From Clostridia bacterium (lineage in GTDB: Bacteria > Bacillota > Clostridia > Lachnospirales > Cellulosilyticaceae): a stretch of 64,000 nucleotides of DNA. This document shows, one piece after another, positions 38,280 to 46,872 of this stretch; within the stretch, counting starts at the first letter, position 1; each line of letters starts with the position of its first letter. The notes beneath the pieces were generated by a model. The model saw only the letters and a list, made by a program, of their open reading frames with translations. It was not told the DNA's origin and did no database searches. A program made the position numbers and the translations under genes. The stretch is taken from contig JARBUI010000002.1 of assembly GCA_029239755.1 (NCBI GenBank), forward strand, positions 248,001-312,000, given 5' to 3'.

Positions 38280-38311
38280 CATTTAGCTGCATTAATGTTG
38301 ATATTTTTTTT
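38262..38311. terminator. Terminator after the late operon
   Basis: TCAACAT (38276-38282) and ATGTTGA (38295-38301) form a stem flanked by A/T tracts on both sides, functional in either direction. On the minus strand it closes the late operon after the amidase. The 110 bases between it and 38421 hold no gene. Confidence 0.75.
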
Positions 38312-38420
38312 AGCTGCTCAATAAAATACAGTATAAATAACCCTTTTTTAAGCATTTATGCCTTGGCTGAAAAATTTAGCAGCTAACAAAATAACTTAAT
38401 CAGACTGCTTTATTTTTTCA

Positions 38421-39092
38421 TCAGCTAACTTTCGCTGCTACTTTTGCGATTAAAGACTTAACATGTTCTATATTGACCGTCTGTAATCCATACCAAGCCT
38501 CGGGCGTGGAGATAATGCCCGCCTTAACCAATTTGTTGACGTTGGCTGCATGTACTGGGTCAACTTGAAGTGACGCCTTGAAGTCTGTCCAGGCTTTAGG
38601 GTTATTTACATAGTATTTATGACATGCTTTTCCGGTCACGTCATAATGTAGATAAACGTCACGTACTGGGTCAAGTTGGTACTTTGTGCAAAGTGCCTTG
38701 ATTAATTCCTTTAAGCTCTCCAAGGTTGCCGCGCTCATTGTGCCGTTATCGTCTACGTGACAACATTCAATTCCAATCGTGCAATCGTTCGGGTACGTCC
38801 CTAGTTTATCGGTCTTGTAAGACGCTGCGCCCACATGGTAACACATTTCATTATCCGGCACGACTTGAATGACTTCGCCCTCTAAACCAACGATATAATG
38901 AGCACTTGCATAAATTAGGTTTCCTTTAACGTCACGCTTACCCGCTTTAAGTCCCTCAAAATAGTTCCTGTTAGCTTGTGCGGTGCTCTTGGTATTAGCA
39001 ACCCAGTGAACCACTACGCCTTTAACTGGCTTTAATTTAGTGCTTGGACGGCTGTATTGATTGATAGTAATTAAGTCCTGTTTAATATTCAT
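38421..39092 (-). CDS. Endolysin, N-acetylmuramoyl-L-alanine amidase
   Basis: A 223-residue lysis enzyme. Residues 10-150 form an Amidase_2 domain with zinc ligands in VVVHWVANT, GIECCH (region) and HYDVTGKACHKYY; HYIVGLEGEVIQVVP is the conserved core. The C-terminal 60 residues look like a small wall-binding helical domain (VNKLVKAGIISTPEAW). I start at ATG 39092 after a GGGGGG site; the frame is open 14 residues further up into the holin gene. It cleaves the bond between MurNAc and the stem peptide at the end of infection. Confidence 0.92.
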   Translation of the reverse strand: MNIKQDLITINQYSRPSTKLKPVKGVVVHWVANTKSTAQANRNYFEGLKAGKRDVKGNLIYASAHYIVGLEGEVIQVVPDNEMCYHVGAASYKTDKLGTYPNDCTIGIECCHVDDNGTMSAATLESLKELIKALCTKYQLDPVRDVYLHYDVTGKACHKYYVNNPKAWTDFKASLQVDPVHAANVNKLVKAGIISTPEAWYGLQTVNIEHVKSLIAKVAAKVS

Positions 39093-39093
39093 G

Positions 39094-39315
39094 TTAACGT
39101 TCCCCCCTTGTAATGGCGTCCTTAATGTCCGCAACGTCGTTTTCTACATTCGTGATCTTCTCTGAAATGTTGGTCGTGATATTATTAATTGTGTCAATGT
39201 AACGCGTTTCCCTGTCTTGGTTGGTCTTGCTCTGCCAAACTATCAACCCCACCGACAAGGCGGCAAATATTCCGTTTGTGCTCAATACCGTTTGAATAAT
39301 CTGCGTGAAGTCCAT
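39094..39315 (-). CDS. Holin-like protein, BhlA/UviB type
   Basis: A 73-residue protein with a single N-terminal membrane helix (about residues 14-30) after a short segment MDFTQIIQTVLSTNG, followed by a charged coiled coil. Position just before the amidase and this shape match BhlA/UviB holin-like proteins. It would help the endolysin reach the wall. Its stop lies 1 base before the amidase start, and overlap suggests joint translation. Confidence 0.8.
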   Translation of the reverse strand: MDFTQIIQTVLSTNGIFAALSVGLIVWQSKTNQDRETRYIDTINNITTNISEKITNVENDVADIKDAITRGER

Positions 39316-39374
39316 AAATAACCCCCTTAATTTATTCCATGAAAAAAGGGACGTTTCCGCCCCCTTTGTATGGT

Positions 39375-39506
39375 TTATTCGTTTGGTGTAGCTTCAAAAT
39401 ATCCCCTTTTTTCAAGTTCTGCCCTCGTCGCTTCTCTCCAAATCGTCGGCACTTGTTCCAATGTTTTCAACCCTTGTTGTACTAAATCCGCATATATTTT
39501 AACCAC
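39375..39506 (-). CDS. XkdX/CD1375-family small phage protein
   Basis: A 43-residue protein starting with GTG (39504-39506) after a GGGGGG site. The pattern MVKIYADLVQQGLKTLEQVP followed by basic and acidic residues is that of the CD1375/XkdX family, regularly found between tail-fibre and holin genes of PBSX-type phages. Function is unknown. Too short for typical gene callers but well supported by context. Confidence 0.8.
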   Translation of the reverse strand: MVKIYADLVQQGLKTLEQVPTIWREATRAELEKRGYFEATPNE

Positions 39507-39508
39507 TA

Positions 39509-39712
39509 TCAAACACCCCCCAGTAATATTTCTGCAAGCTCTGCAAGTGCCATTTGCAACTCTAGTTTTTCGGTTTCTTGCTTCTCTGCCAACTCTGCAA
39601 GTGCAAGTTTAAGGCTCAAATTTTCCTCAATAAGCTGCTGCGTTTGTTCCTGTTCAGATAGCAATAGTATTCCGTATTTCCCATTGGATAAAATAGTATT
39701 AAGTGCTCGCAA
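39509..39712 (-). CDS. Small coiled-coil phage protein
   Basis: A 67-residue acidic, heptad-rich protein with an internal repeat LALAELAE (twice). Its start overlaps the end of the upstream fibre-like gene by 14 bases and its stop lies 2 bases before the XkdX-like start, so it is part of the translated late operon. Proteins of this type between fibre and XkdX genes have no assigned role. Confidence 0.6.
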   Translation of the reverse strand: MRALNTILSNGKYGILLLSEQEQTQQLIEENLSLKLALAELAEKQETEKLELQMALAELAEILLGGV

Positions 39713-40517
39713 CGAACTCCACCCCCCATAAATACATTATTGGATTTTGTGATATATTGGTTCTTTCAAGTTCAACCCTTAACCCAAACGTTGAGTGCAT
39801 GAATTGGTCGGGGACTGTGATAAGGCTCTCGTCTGTAAGGTCGTATTGTATAATGGTTCCCGTTCTATCCAAGAAGTGCATCCGCGCAACACCCTCACCG
39901 CTTGTTTTTAAATACACCTTTCCAAACTTAACAAGTCCGTTCTTACCAACGTTTTGTACTATGTGCCCCTTTGCACAATTTGACGTCATTGTAACCAATA
40001 TATTGCTATAGCTGAATGTTCCCGACGTCAACGTCCTTGCAAATCTAAGTTTTAACGGTTCATCTTTTGCAACTTCTCTTGATAATGTGAATGTATGGTT
40101 TCCAACAATGGCTGCCCCCGTTGCCACATTGACGGACGCTAATACAACGTCTGTGCTGCTAAGTATTGACATTGTAACACCGCCCGAACCCTGTTGATAA
40201 CTTCCCCCCGTTGACAATACAATCGCCGCCGATATGGTTTTTCCAAGCGTTTCCCCCCTTGCCGTAAAGTTGACCGTTGTCCCTGTTTCTGTGAAATAAA
40301 TGTTCGGTAAACTAGCAAACAAACCATTGTTCAAGGTTATAAATCGCCTATTGTCTGCCCCCGTTGCCATTGCCGTTCCATTGTGTGAAGTAACTGCCGA
40401 AAAATTGACGTCCGTCCACAACCCAAGTCCCGCCGATTGCCTGTTTTGGTCAACCTTAACACCTAAGTTTTTTATTGAATTAGCAATTTCGATTGACTTC
40501 GCCATAATTTCCCACAT
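39699..40517 (-). CDS. Tail-fibre-region protein, probable receptor-binding or fibre tip
   Basis: A 272-residue protein rich in beta-forming, Gly/Thr-rich sequence and without recognisable enzyme motifs. Its location directly after the fibre adaptor and before XkdX is that of a distal tail-fibre protein. The start overlaps the preceding stop; an alternative ATG 12 bases on (40505) is possible. Such proteins are variable and typically set host range. Confidence 0.6.
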   Translation of the reverse strand: MWEIMAKSIEIANSIKNLGVKVDQNRQSAGLGLWTDVNFSAVTSHNGTAMATGADNRRFITLNNGLFASLPNIYFTETGTTVNFTARGETLGKTISAAIVLSTGGSYQQGSGGVTMSILSSTDVVLASVNVATGAAIVGNHTFTLSREVAKDEPLKLRFARTLTSGTFSYSNILVTMTSNCAKGHIVQNVGKNGLVKFGKVYLKTSGEGVARMHFLDRTGTIIQYDLTDESLITVPDQFMHSTFGLRVELERTNISQNPIMYLWGVEFVAST

Positions 40518-41014
40518 TATAAAATCACCGTCCTTTGTACATTTGAAAGTGTGCCGTTTGTATAGGTTATAACGTCGTTGTGTTCACCGGTTACCGTTGT
40601 TCCATTAGTCCCGTAAACCTTTACGTTTACCCCTGTTAGGTTTTCGCCCGTATAAGATAGTGTGGTTCTTTTTCTAAGCGTTCCCCCAATTTTTTCATCA
40701 ACCCGTGTCAATCGTTCGTTTGTATAAACCAAATCATTGACATTGTTATATTTTCCGTGGGGAACTATGTCCGCCTTATGGGTTTCCACGGATTGCACGG
40801 CATTGTTTACGCCGCTTGACATGTTGGTTATGGTCGTTGACAATCCGCTCACGGTTGTTGATAATCCATTAATTCCGTCACTAAGTCGCTTTGTTTCTGT
40901 GTCTACCTTGTCCCAGTTCTGATTTAATGCCGTATCAATATTAAAGGTGCTGTCCCCGTCGGTTGCGGGGTTATACTTGAATAGTTTCAAAAAACTTGTT
41001 AATACGCCCATCAT
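40517..41014 (-). CDS. Phage tail-fibre-like protein
   Basis: A 165-residue protein. The segment KYNPATDGDSTFNIDTALNQNWDKVD near residues 13-38 (two parts: FNIDTALN and NWDKVD) is common to fibre or adaptor proteins in clostridial and Bacillus phages. It continues into a coiled region of Ser/Thr repeats and a C-terminal beta part. It overlaps its neighbours by 4 and 1 bases. Confidence 0.7.
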   Translation of the reverse strand: MMGVLTSFLKLFKYNPATDGDSTFNIDTALNQNWDKVDTETKRLSDGINGLSTTVSGLSTTITNMSSGVNNAVQSVETHKADIVPHGKYNNVNDLVYTNERLTRVDEKIGGTLRKRTTLSYTGENLTGVNVKVYGTNGTTVTGEHNDVITYTNGTLSNVQRTVIL

Positions 41015-41556
41015 TGCCCCCTATCCATTGCAAAGGCATTTAGTTTAATACCTTGCAGCGTGTTTATTTTCATGCCGTGAACGTCTCGGATAAGCAAATA
41101 CAAGAAGTGATATATAACCCCAAGGTGTGCGGGTTTAACTTCATCAATAGCAGCGTCCAGGCTGTCCAAGTCTGACGGTACACCCTTTTCACTGTTAAAG
41201 GTGACATGTATTTGACCGTCTGCCCTAAACTCTACATTGACGCGCCCGTTCTTCCAGGCGTCCGCTACTTGTTGGATTAGATGAATGTCTGATTTACCAC
41301 TTGACCGCCAACGTGCAACAATTACCGCGCGGCGTTCCTCGTATGTACGCGATTTATTCGTTTTAATACCCGCTTCACGCTCGTATATATCAAGTGACCA
41401 TGTTGCGGTGCTGACGTTGAGCTGCGCGGCAATGTCGGCAATATACGCGTCCATATCGTCCAAAGACAAACCCGCACCATTTAGCAACGCTAAAAGATAC
41501 GGGTCTGATCTCATTTCTTTATGTAGGTTTTCAATTAATTGCTGACTACGAACCAA
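41011..41556 (-). CDS. YmfQ/DUF2313-like tail protein
   Basis: A 181-residue protein of the YmfQ (XkdT-neighbour) family that fits behind the baseplate J-like protein and in Mu-like phages corresponds to gp48. Family features are the N-terminal helix pair and the central IYEREAGIKTNKSRTYEERR region. It probably links baseplate to fibres. It overlaps the J-like gene by 11 bases. Confidence 0.82.
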   Translation of the reverse strand: MVRSQQLIENLHKEMRSDPYLLALLNGAGLSLDDMDAYIADIAAQLNVSTATWSLDIYEREAGIKTNKSRTYEERRAVIVARWRSSGKSDIHLIQQVADAWKNGRVNVEFRADGQIHVTFNSEKGVPSDLDSLDAAIDEVKPAHLGVIYHFLYLLIRDVHGMKINTLQGIKLNAFAMDRGQ

Positions 41557-42613
41557 TCACAACACCCCCCAGGGTTATGACTTGGCGGTCTGTTATCTCC
41601 ACGTTTGCCGCTGCGTCGTTTAGCTCTAAGTTTGTATAATCCGCCACGCCCTCACAATCTAGGATAATTGCCCCAACCTTGGCAAGTGAAAAATAATTTT
41701 GTTTAAATGCTATTTGTTTTAAATACGCTCCTATGCTCTCGGCTATATATCCCCTGGCTTGCTCTGTAGTGTATCCAGTAAGGGGCGTTACATTAACCGA
41801 TACATTGACGGGAACGGCTGCAGCACCCACAACGAAACAACGCGCCCCGATTGGTGCCTGTCCCTCTCCTGTGCCGTTACTTCCTGGGTCAATGTGCTGC
41901 TGAACCTTGGTAATTAAATCTGCGTCCGGCGGCTTCATTTCAGCGTCAATAATAACCACTGTGACGGTGTTCGCCCCCTGGTCTAGCGGGTAAACTTTAG
42001 CGTCGCCCACGCCCTCGACTTCTTTTGACCACATAAGATAATGATATTTATTTCCCGACGTTGGGGGTGTCCGTAATGCCAAATAATAGCGGTCTAAAAG
42101 GCTTGTATCTGTTTCAGCTTCATATCCCCCGTGTGTTGGGTCTGCGTTGGTTACGGCATCAATTCCGTTGATTGTGACGGGCATTTTGTTAATAGTTCCG
42201 GTTGCCACATTTCCAATAGTACCGCCAAGAGCTGCGCGAATGGCTACAACTCCGGTTGTGACAATTTCCTTTGTTTCATTTGCTATGAACTGGGTTCCGG
42301 CTTCGGTTTCAAAGATTGCCCCCTTGGTCACTGTTCCGGTTCCTGTCACTTGAACAACACCCACCGCATAAGTCGCAGCTTTCCGGTTTATCCCTTTACG
42401 CTGATAAATGAACCGTTCTAGGTCGTCCCCTTTAAGCTGCTCAATATCAAGCTGCTTGTATACCTGGTTCATTGTGTCCTGGATTTCCTTTTCTTCAATA
42501 GCAAAGGTTTTTGTCACGTCATATATGATATAACCAACGGTTTTGTCATATTCGTTTGATATGTTGTCCAGTATCTTTTGATGTAGTTCGTCGATAGTGT
42601 AATTAGTTAACAA
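41546..42613 (-). CDS. Baseplate J-like protein (XkdT)
   Basis: A 355-residue baseplate wedge protein, Baseplate_J/gp47 family. Signature stretches include QRKGINRKAATYAVGVVQVTG (two parts), FETEAGTQFIA, GTIGNVATGTIN, and LLDRYYLALRTPPTSGNKYHY in pieces. It builds the wedge that surrounds the hub in contractile tails. It overlaps the upstream gene by 11 bases. Confidence 0.92.
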   Translation of the reverse strand: MLTNYTIDELHQKILDNISNEYDKTVGYIIYDVTKTFAIEEKEIQDTMNQVYKQLDIEQLKGDDLERFIYQRKGINRKAATYAVGVVQVTGTGTVTKGAIFETEAGTQFIANETKEIVTTGVVAIRAALGGTIGNVATGTINKMPVTINGIDAVTNADPTHGGYEAETDTSLLDRYYLALRTPPTSGNKYHYLMWSKEVEGVGDAKVYPLDQGANTVTVVIIDAEMKPPDADLITKVQQHIDPGSNGTGEGQAPIGARCFVVGAAAVPVNVSVNVTPLTGYTTEQARGYIAESIGAYLKQIAFKQNYFSLAKVGAIILDCEGVADYTNLELNDAAANVEITDRQVITLGGVVIGS

Positions 42614-43037
42614 TAGCCGTCACCCCCTGGGTATTACCGTTTTTAAGAATAATTTTAAAATGTATATCTAAGCCGCGGTCTGTTCGGCTCACTTCAAAAT
42701 CATTAATCGAACGTATTAAAACATGCTCGGCGCATTTCTCCTTTATTTCTTCCTCAAGTACCGCTTGAAGTAGCATAATAGGATACGTTTTTAATCCGAT
42801 TAGATTGTTTGAAGATAACCCGAACCCCGTTTCTTTATAAACCTTTACTTTATTAATCTTGGTCTTTAATAGCAGCGTGACCCATTGCCTAACCGCTTCA
42901 AGCTCTGTACACTCTACAAGTTTACCGTCACGGACAACGTGCCGCCTGGTTTCAAAGTCGAATAAATAAACCCGTCCAAGGCTTGTTTTAACTGGGGTTT
43001 CTAGTTCCTCGATGTTTACTTCAATATCCGGAAACAT
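42603..43037 (-). CDS. Baseplate protein, DUF2634 (XkdS-like)
   Basis: A 144-residue wedge protein similar to W/gp25 lysozyme-like baseplate components; DUF2634 is found at this position in PBSX-type phages. The visible pattern is the GLSSNNLIGLKTYPIMLLQA middle stretch. It sits between DUF2577 and the J-like gene. Confidence 0.85.
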   Translation of the reverse strand: MFPDIEVNIEELETPVKTSLGRVYLFDFETRRHVVRDGKLVECTELEAVRQWVTLLLKTKINKVKVYKETGFGLSSNNLIGLKTYPIMLLQAVLEEEIKEKCAEHVLIRSINDFEVSRTDRGLDIHFKIILKNGNTQGVTAIVN

Positions 43038-43038
43038 G

Positions 43039-43431
43039 TCACTTGACCCCCTTTACTATGTCTATAATAAAAAATTTTTGTTCGTCTGCTGCGGGAATAA
43101 CTAAAATCAGATCTCCTACCTTTAACATGCTCTTTAGTTCAAGTTTGCCCGTGCTCGTTCCGCTCTCGTTTGTCTTGAAGCTGTTCCAAGAACCGTTGTT
43201 TATTGAAATGCTGCCTGTCGTGCTCTCGGTTTCTGTGGTTAACTTAACATTACGCTCGTATGTCATAAGTGAATTACTAACATAGGTGTTTGAACTATCA
43301 AGCATTATTTGACCGTCCAAGATGGACGCTTTTAATGGCGTGGCACTTGTGACCGTTCCAATACATGCACCGATTAACTTTTTGTTGTCACGTTGCTTGA
43401 ACTCTTTTGCAATATCACTTTCCCAACTCAT
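43039..43431 (-). CDS. Baseplate protein, DUF2577 (XkdR-like)
   Basis: A 130-residue protein of the DUF2577 family. I start it at ATG 43431, which overlaps the stop of the upstream hub gene as TAATG; the frame extends only four residues further. Its C-terminal LILVIPAADEQKFFIIDIV is conserved in the family. It belongs to the baseplate hub or spike area. Confidence 0.82.
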   Translation of the reverse strand: MSWESDIAKEFKQRDNKKLIGACIGTVTSATPLKASILDGQIMLDSSNTYVSNSLMTYERNVKLTTETESTTGSISINNGSWNSFKTNESGTSTGKLELKSMLKVGDLILVIPAADEQKFFIIDIVKGVK

Positions 43432-44348
43432 TAAACGCCCCACCTTTCAACGGTCAAATCACAAAAATAGTTATTGTCATTTTTATAATTGTGAGTTACC
43501 CCTTTTACCAGGTATTCGCCCTTTAATTCCGGATTGCTCACAATGACCCGACGCCCCGCCACTATGTCAAAGTTCCCCAGGCACGGGAAAGAAATATCTT
43601 CCGTGATTTTGTTCAGCTCTTTTAATTTCAACTTTGCGATATTCTTCGCCTTGCTCACGTCCTCGGCTTCGGCGCTCTCAATGGTCTGCAGCAACCCAAA
43701 GTTTTTGATACTCTTGTCGTCCTTGGCTTCTGCAAAAACCCTTTTATTGTTTTCTTCGCTGCTCACAATGATTATTTTATTGCTCATGTCCTCAATGCTG
43801 CGCCCCAGGGAATAATCAAGTCCCACCCCGCTTATTTTGATAGGCTCACGGTGAAACGTCCGAACCGCTAACACTTTGCCAAACATACGCATATAGTATT
43901 TATTGTTTGTGGTTAGGGTTGCCATTTCCAATAGCTCTTTGAGAATGTCCCCGACGCCTACGTCCTTGTATATCTTTGTCACCTTAACGATCTTTAGGTT
44001 CGCGGGAAGTTCTACCGGAATACTGAATTTATTACATAAATGAATGATTGCGTCGTATACTGTACTTTTCTTGAATTGCACAATCACTTCATTTTTATTG
44101 AGATACCAACCTAAGTCCATACAAGAAAAGCCTTTTGTATGTCTGCCGCTCTCTCCAACAATGACCCCGCGATACACTTCACGGCTGCCGTGCTTCAAAA
44201 TGATTTTGTCACCCACCCCAAATATGCCGCTTGATACGCTGACCGATAGAGTGGCGGCTAGTGTGTCCAGGTCATAACTCCAAGAAATGCCGCTTGATAA
44301 CTTGGTAACGTCGTAAATGTCCGACCCCTTAATGATGTATATATTCAT
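43431..44348 (-). CDS. Baseplate hub protein, XkdQ/gpD-like
   Basis: A 305-residue hub protein related to XkdQ and the late-control protein gpD (gp27-like). I chose ATG 44348, which overlaps the preceding stop codon as ATGA, over the upstream frame start 44384. Regions IVGESGRHTKGFSCMDLGWYL, KVTKIYKDVGVGDILKELLE (pieces) and the final ELKGEYLVKGVTHNYKN are typical. It forms the platform on which the spike sits. Confidence 0.88.
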   Translation of the reverse strand: MNIYIIKGSDIYDVTKLSSGISWSYDLDTLAATLSVSVSSGIFGVGDKIILKHGSREVYRGVIVGESGRHTKGFSCMDLGWYLNKNEVIVQFKKSTVYDAIIHLCNKFSIPVELPANLKIVKVTKIYKDVGVGDILKELLEMATLTTNNKYYMRMFGKVLAVRTFHREPIKISGVGLDYSLGRSIEDMSNKIIIVSSEENNKRVFAEAKDDKSIKNFGLLQTIESAEAEDVSKAKNIAKLKLKELNKITEDISFPCLGNFDIVAGRRVIVSNPELKGEYLVKGVTHNYKNDNNYFCDLTVERWGV

Positions 44349-44788
44349 ATCTTTTTCACCTTTTGCGGCTTCAATGACGCGCATTCCTTAATATCTAGCG
44401 TATATTGAACGTCCCCCGCCCTATCTATGCGATATGAAAAACTTTCAACTATGCACGGCATGTATAGGATTGTTTTACCCTTTTGATTCAGTATGTACAC
44501 CTTCAAAACTTCCTGGTTGTCGATTGCTTCACCAAAGTATCGAACATAATCCCAACCCCTCAAATTAGCGTTTTTGTTTATCCAATAATAGTCATTGACC
44601 GGAAACATAGCACTTATTGAAAAGCTCTTTAAAGCCTTGCTGTTCTGTACGGTTATTTTACCGTCAAGGGTTGTGACTTCCTCGACTTCTACACCGCCCC
44701 CGTTGATTTCAAAATCCGGCGGAATGTGCGGTAAATACGCACCGTCGCCGGACTTGTTTATAAACAAGATATTCATTTTAGTTGACAC
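44345..44788 (-). CDS. Tail hub/tube-terminating protein (XkdP position)
   Basis: A 147-residue protein between tape measure and XkdQ, the position of XkdP in PBSX. It lacks the C-terminal LysM domain of XkdP. Features are LPHIPPDFEINGGGVEV near the N-terminus and LYMPCIVESFSYRID. Likely a small hub component contacting the tape measure. Confidence 0.75.
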   Translation of the reverse strand: MSTKMNILFINKSGDGAYLPHIPPDFEINGGGVEVEEVTTLDGKITVQNSKALKSFSISAMFPVNDYYWINKNANLRGWDYVRYFGEAIDNQEVLKVYILNQKGKTILYMPCIVESFSYRIDRAGDVQYTLDIKECASLKPQKVKKI

Positions 44789-44793
44789 CCCCT

Positions 44794-46662
44794 TTATACG
44801 TTACCAATAGCCATTTTGACACGGCTTGCAATCATTCCGCCCACTCGTTCCACTAGGTCATTATCACCGTAAACATTGCCTTGAATTGTAATAGGTACGG
44901 TCACGGTAACGCCCCCGTTTGCCGCTTTCTTGGACTTATCTGCGGGGATTACTTTCGCCCCGTTTGGTAGGTCTACAACCTCACCGCGTCCACCCTCGTT
45001 AATCCTTGCAAGTCCGCCCCTGTGGTACTGCGTACCCGTTGCAAAGTTCGGGATTGACGGGATATTTAAACCAAATTCTTGACCGCCTATATTCGGCACC
45101 CAGTCCGGAACCGTGAATTTTAACCCGTTAACCTTTGATACTAAAAAATTAAAACCCGTTGCAAATACTCTAAACGGCTGCATTAATAAGTTTTTGATTA
45201 CTTCTATATGCCCCGCGGCAATCTGTTTGAGTCCCTCAAATGCCTTTGACCAATTACCCGTAAACACCCCAGTAAAGAAAGTAATAATACCTTGAAACGC
45301 CGTTTTAATCCCGTTGGTTATTCCTGTGACGGTGTTCGCTATCATTGGAAAGGCTGCCTGGAACGCTTGCCATAACTGCATGACATACGCCTTGGCTGCA
45401 TTGAATGAAGTCATGAACGCCGTCGCGAACGTCTGACACCATGCAACAACCGTTTTGAAGTTGACCACAATCCACATTAACGCAGCAATTACCGCCATTA
45501 ACACGATTGACCAAGGGTTAATACTTGCGACTAGGTTCATGGCTGCCTGTGCAATAATAGCCTTTTTAGTCCATAACTCATGTATTTTGACCCCTAGCGT
45601 CCATAGTTTCATGGCGGTAACAATTCCTAAAAGAATAGGGGCAACGGTCTTGAAGTGTCCCACAAAATCGCCTGTCAAGTATTTCCCCAGGACGTCCCAA
45701 AGTTCGCCCGCTACTTTTAGCACCCTACCAATGACCGTCATTGCTATGGTCATTCCCTGGTCAATCTGTGCGCTAATCTTCTGCAGCGTTCCGTCTGATT
45801 GCCATTTGACGAACGTGTCCGCAACCTTTTGAATGTATCCCCGCACCTTGTCCATGACTGAACCAATGCGAACGGTTCCGTCGTCCATAATACCCACCAT
45901 TGAAGCAAGTCCATTCTTTCCAACGCCGGTTATAGTTGACCACATACCCTTAGTTGTTTTACTTAGAGCGTCCGCGCCGCCTTTGTAACGGGTATCCATT
46001 TCTTTAAATAGCAGCTCGGCAAGTTTGGCTTGATTTATGACGCTGCCTTTCTTATCGAATACTTCGCCCGCCTTGTCCAAGCTCTCCAAGGTATTCTTTG
46101 AAAGTCCGAACTCTTTAAGACGCTCAAACTCTCCCGACTTTAAGGCGTCAATCACTGCTTCGGTTGCCTGTTGCACGTCCTTGCCGGTTGAACCCGCCAT
46201 GTCTGCGGTAATTGATAACCACTTTTGAGAAGAAACGCCCATTGCTTCAAACGAACTTGTCGCCTGGACGATTGCCCCAGTTTCAAAAGGTGTTTTATTG
46301 GCGAACTTAATCGCGTTTTTCATGAGCTTGGCGGCTTTCTGTGTGTCCTTGGTTGCTGTGTTTAGCTGAACCCTATACGTTTCATAGTCCATACCCTCTT
46401 TCAAACCCGTACCAATGCCCGCCACGGCTGCACCTATTCCAATACCCGCCGCAACCTTAGACATGCCCGCCGCCTTGTTCTTGAAGTCTGCAGCGGTCTT
46501 TGACATATGTGAACCAAGGTTACTAAAAGATTTTCGCATGTTGTTCTCCATACGCTTGACGTCACGCTCAAACTTCCGAACCTCTGCTGCAGAACGCTGA
46601 ACAGGTCGGCTGAATTTGTCTTTAAGGTTCAAAATGACGTTAATTGCTTTGTTTCTTGCCAC
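44794..46662 (-). CDS. Tail tape measure protein
   Basis: A 622-residue protein with the expected layout: a helical N-terminus (FERDVKRMENNMRKS), a TMP core (about 70-270) with the AAVAGIGTGLKEGMDYETYR start, several hydrophobic helices (about 340-420) and a C-terminal section rich in aromatic and Gly residues, GTQYHRGGLARINEGGRG in the latter. It sets tail length; at this size the tail should be short, below 100 nm. It follows the chaperone G/GT pair, which wraps it before assembly. Confidence 0.93.
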   Translation of the reverse strand: MARNKAINVILNLKDKFSRPVQRSAAEVRKFERDVKRMENNMRKSFSNLGSHMSKTAADFKNKAAGMSKVAAGIGIGAAVAGIGTGLKEGMDYETYRVQLNTATKDTQKAAKLMKNAIKFANKTPFETGAIVQATSSFEAMGVSSQKWLSITADMAGSTGKDVQQATEAVIDALKSGEFERLKEFGLSKNTLESLDKAGEVFDKKGSVINQAKLAELLFKEMDTRYKGGADALSKTTKGMWSTITGVGKNGLASMVGIMDDGTVRIGSVMDKVRGYIQKVADTFVKWQSDGTLQKISAQIDQGMTIAMTVIGRVLKVAGELWDVLGKYLTGDFVGHFKTVAPILLGIVTAMKLWTLGVKIHELWTKKAIIAQAAMNLVASINPWSIVLMAVIAALMWIVVNFKTVVAWCQTFATAFMTSFNAAKAYVMQLWQAFQAAFPMIANTVTGITNGIKTAFQGIITFFTGVFTGNWSKAFEGLKQIAAGHIEVIKNLLMQPFRVFATGFNFLVSKVNGLKFTVPDWVPNIGGQEFGLNIPSIPNFATGTQYHRGGLARINEGGRGEVVDLPNGAKVIPADKSKKAANGGVTVTVPITIQGNVYGDNDLVERVGGMIASRVKMAIGNV

Positions 46663-46695
46663 TCATAGCACCCCCCAACGCATTAAAAACGGGGG

Positions 46696-46872
46696 TTATT
46701 TTCCCCCGCCAAACATTGCCCTATATTTTTCAGCTTCTTTTTCTTGCTCATACCTCATACTTTCACTATAAAAAACCTTTTCGGTGAATGTGAGGTTGAT
46801 TAAATCGCCCAATCTGTGACCACGGTTAATATAATATGAATACATGTTAAATTCCCCGTCGGTCTTGATTAG
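46696..46872 (-). CDS. Tail assembly chaperone GT extension, made by -1 frameshift
   Basis: This stretch continues the chaperone in the -1 frame after the slippery heptamer at 46872-46878. The added 58 residues (LIKTDGEFN..., then MYSYYINRGHRLGD..., ending FGGGK) join the 127-residue G protein to give a 185-residue GT form. The frame also contains an ATG at 46845, so a 49-residue stand-alone product is possible. The position directly before the tape measure is where GT is found in most tailed phages. Confidence 0.85.
   Translation of the reverse strand, partial: LIKTDGEFNMYSYYINRGHRLGDLINLTFTEKVFYSESMRYEQEKEAEKYRAMFGGGK

Noticed and set aside
39370-39612. Plus-strand open frame across the XkdX region
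   Set aside because: It is antisense to the XkdX-like and coiled-coil genes, which have ribosome sites and family patterns.
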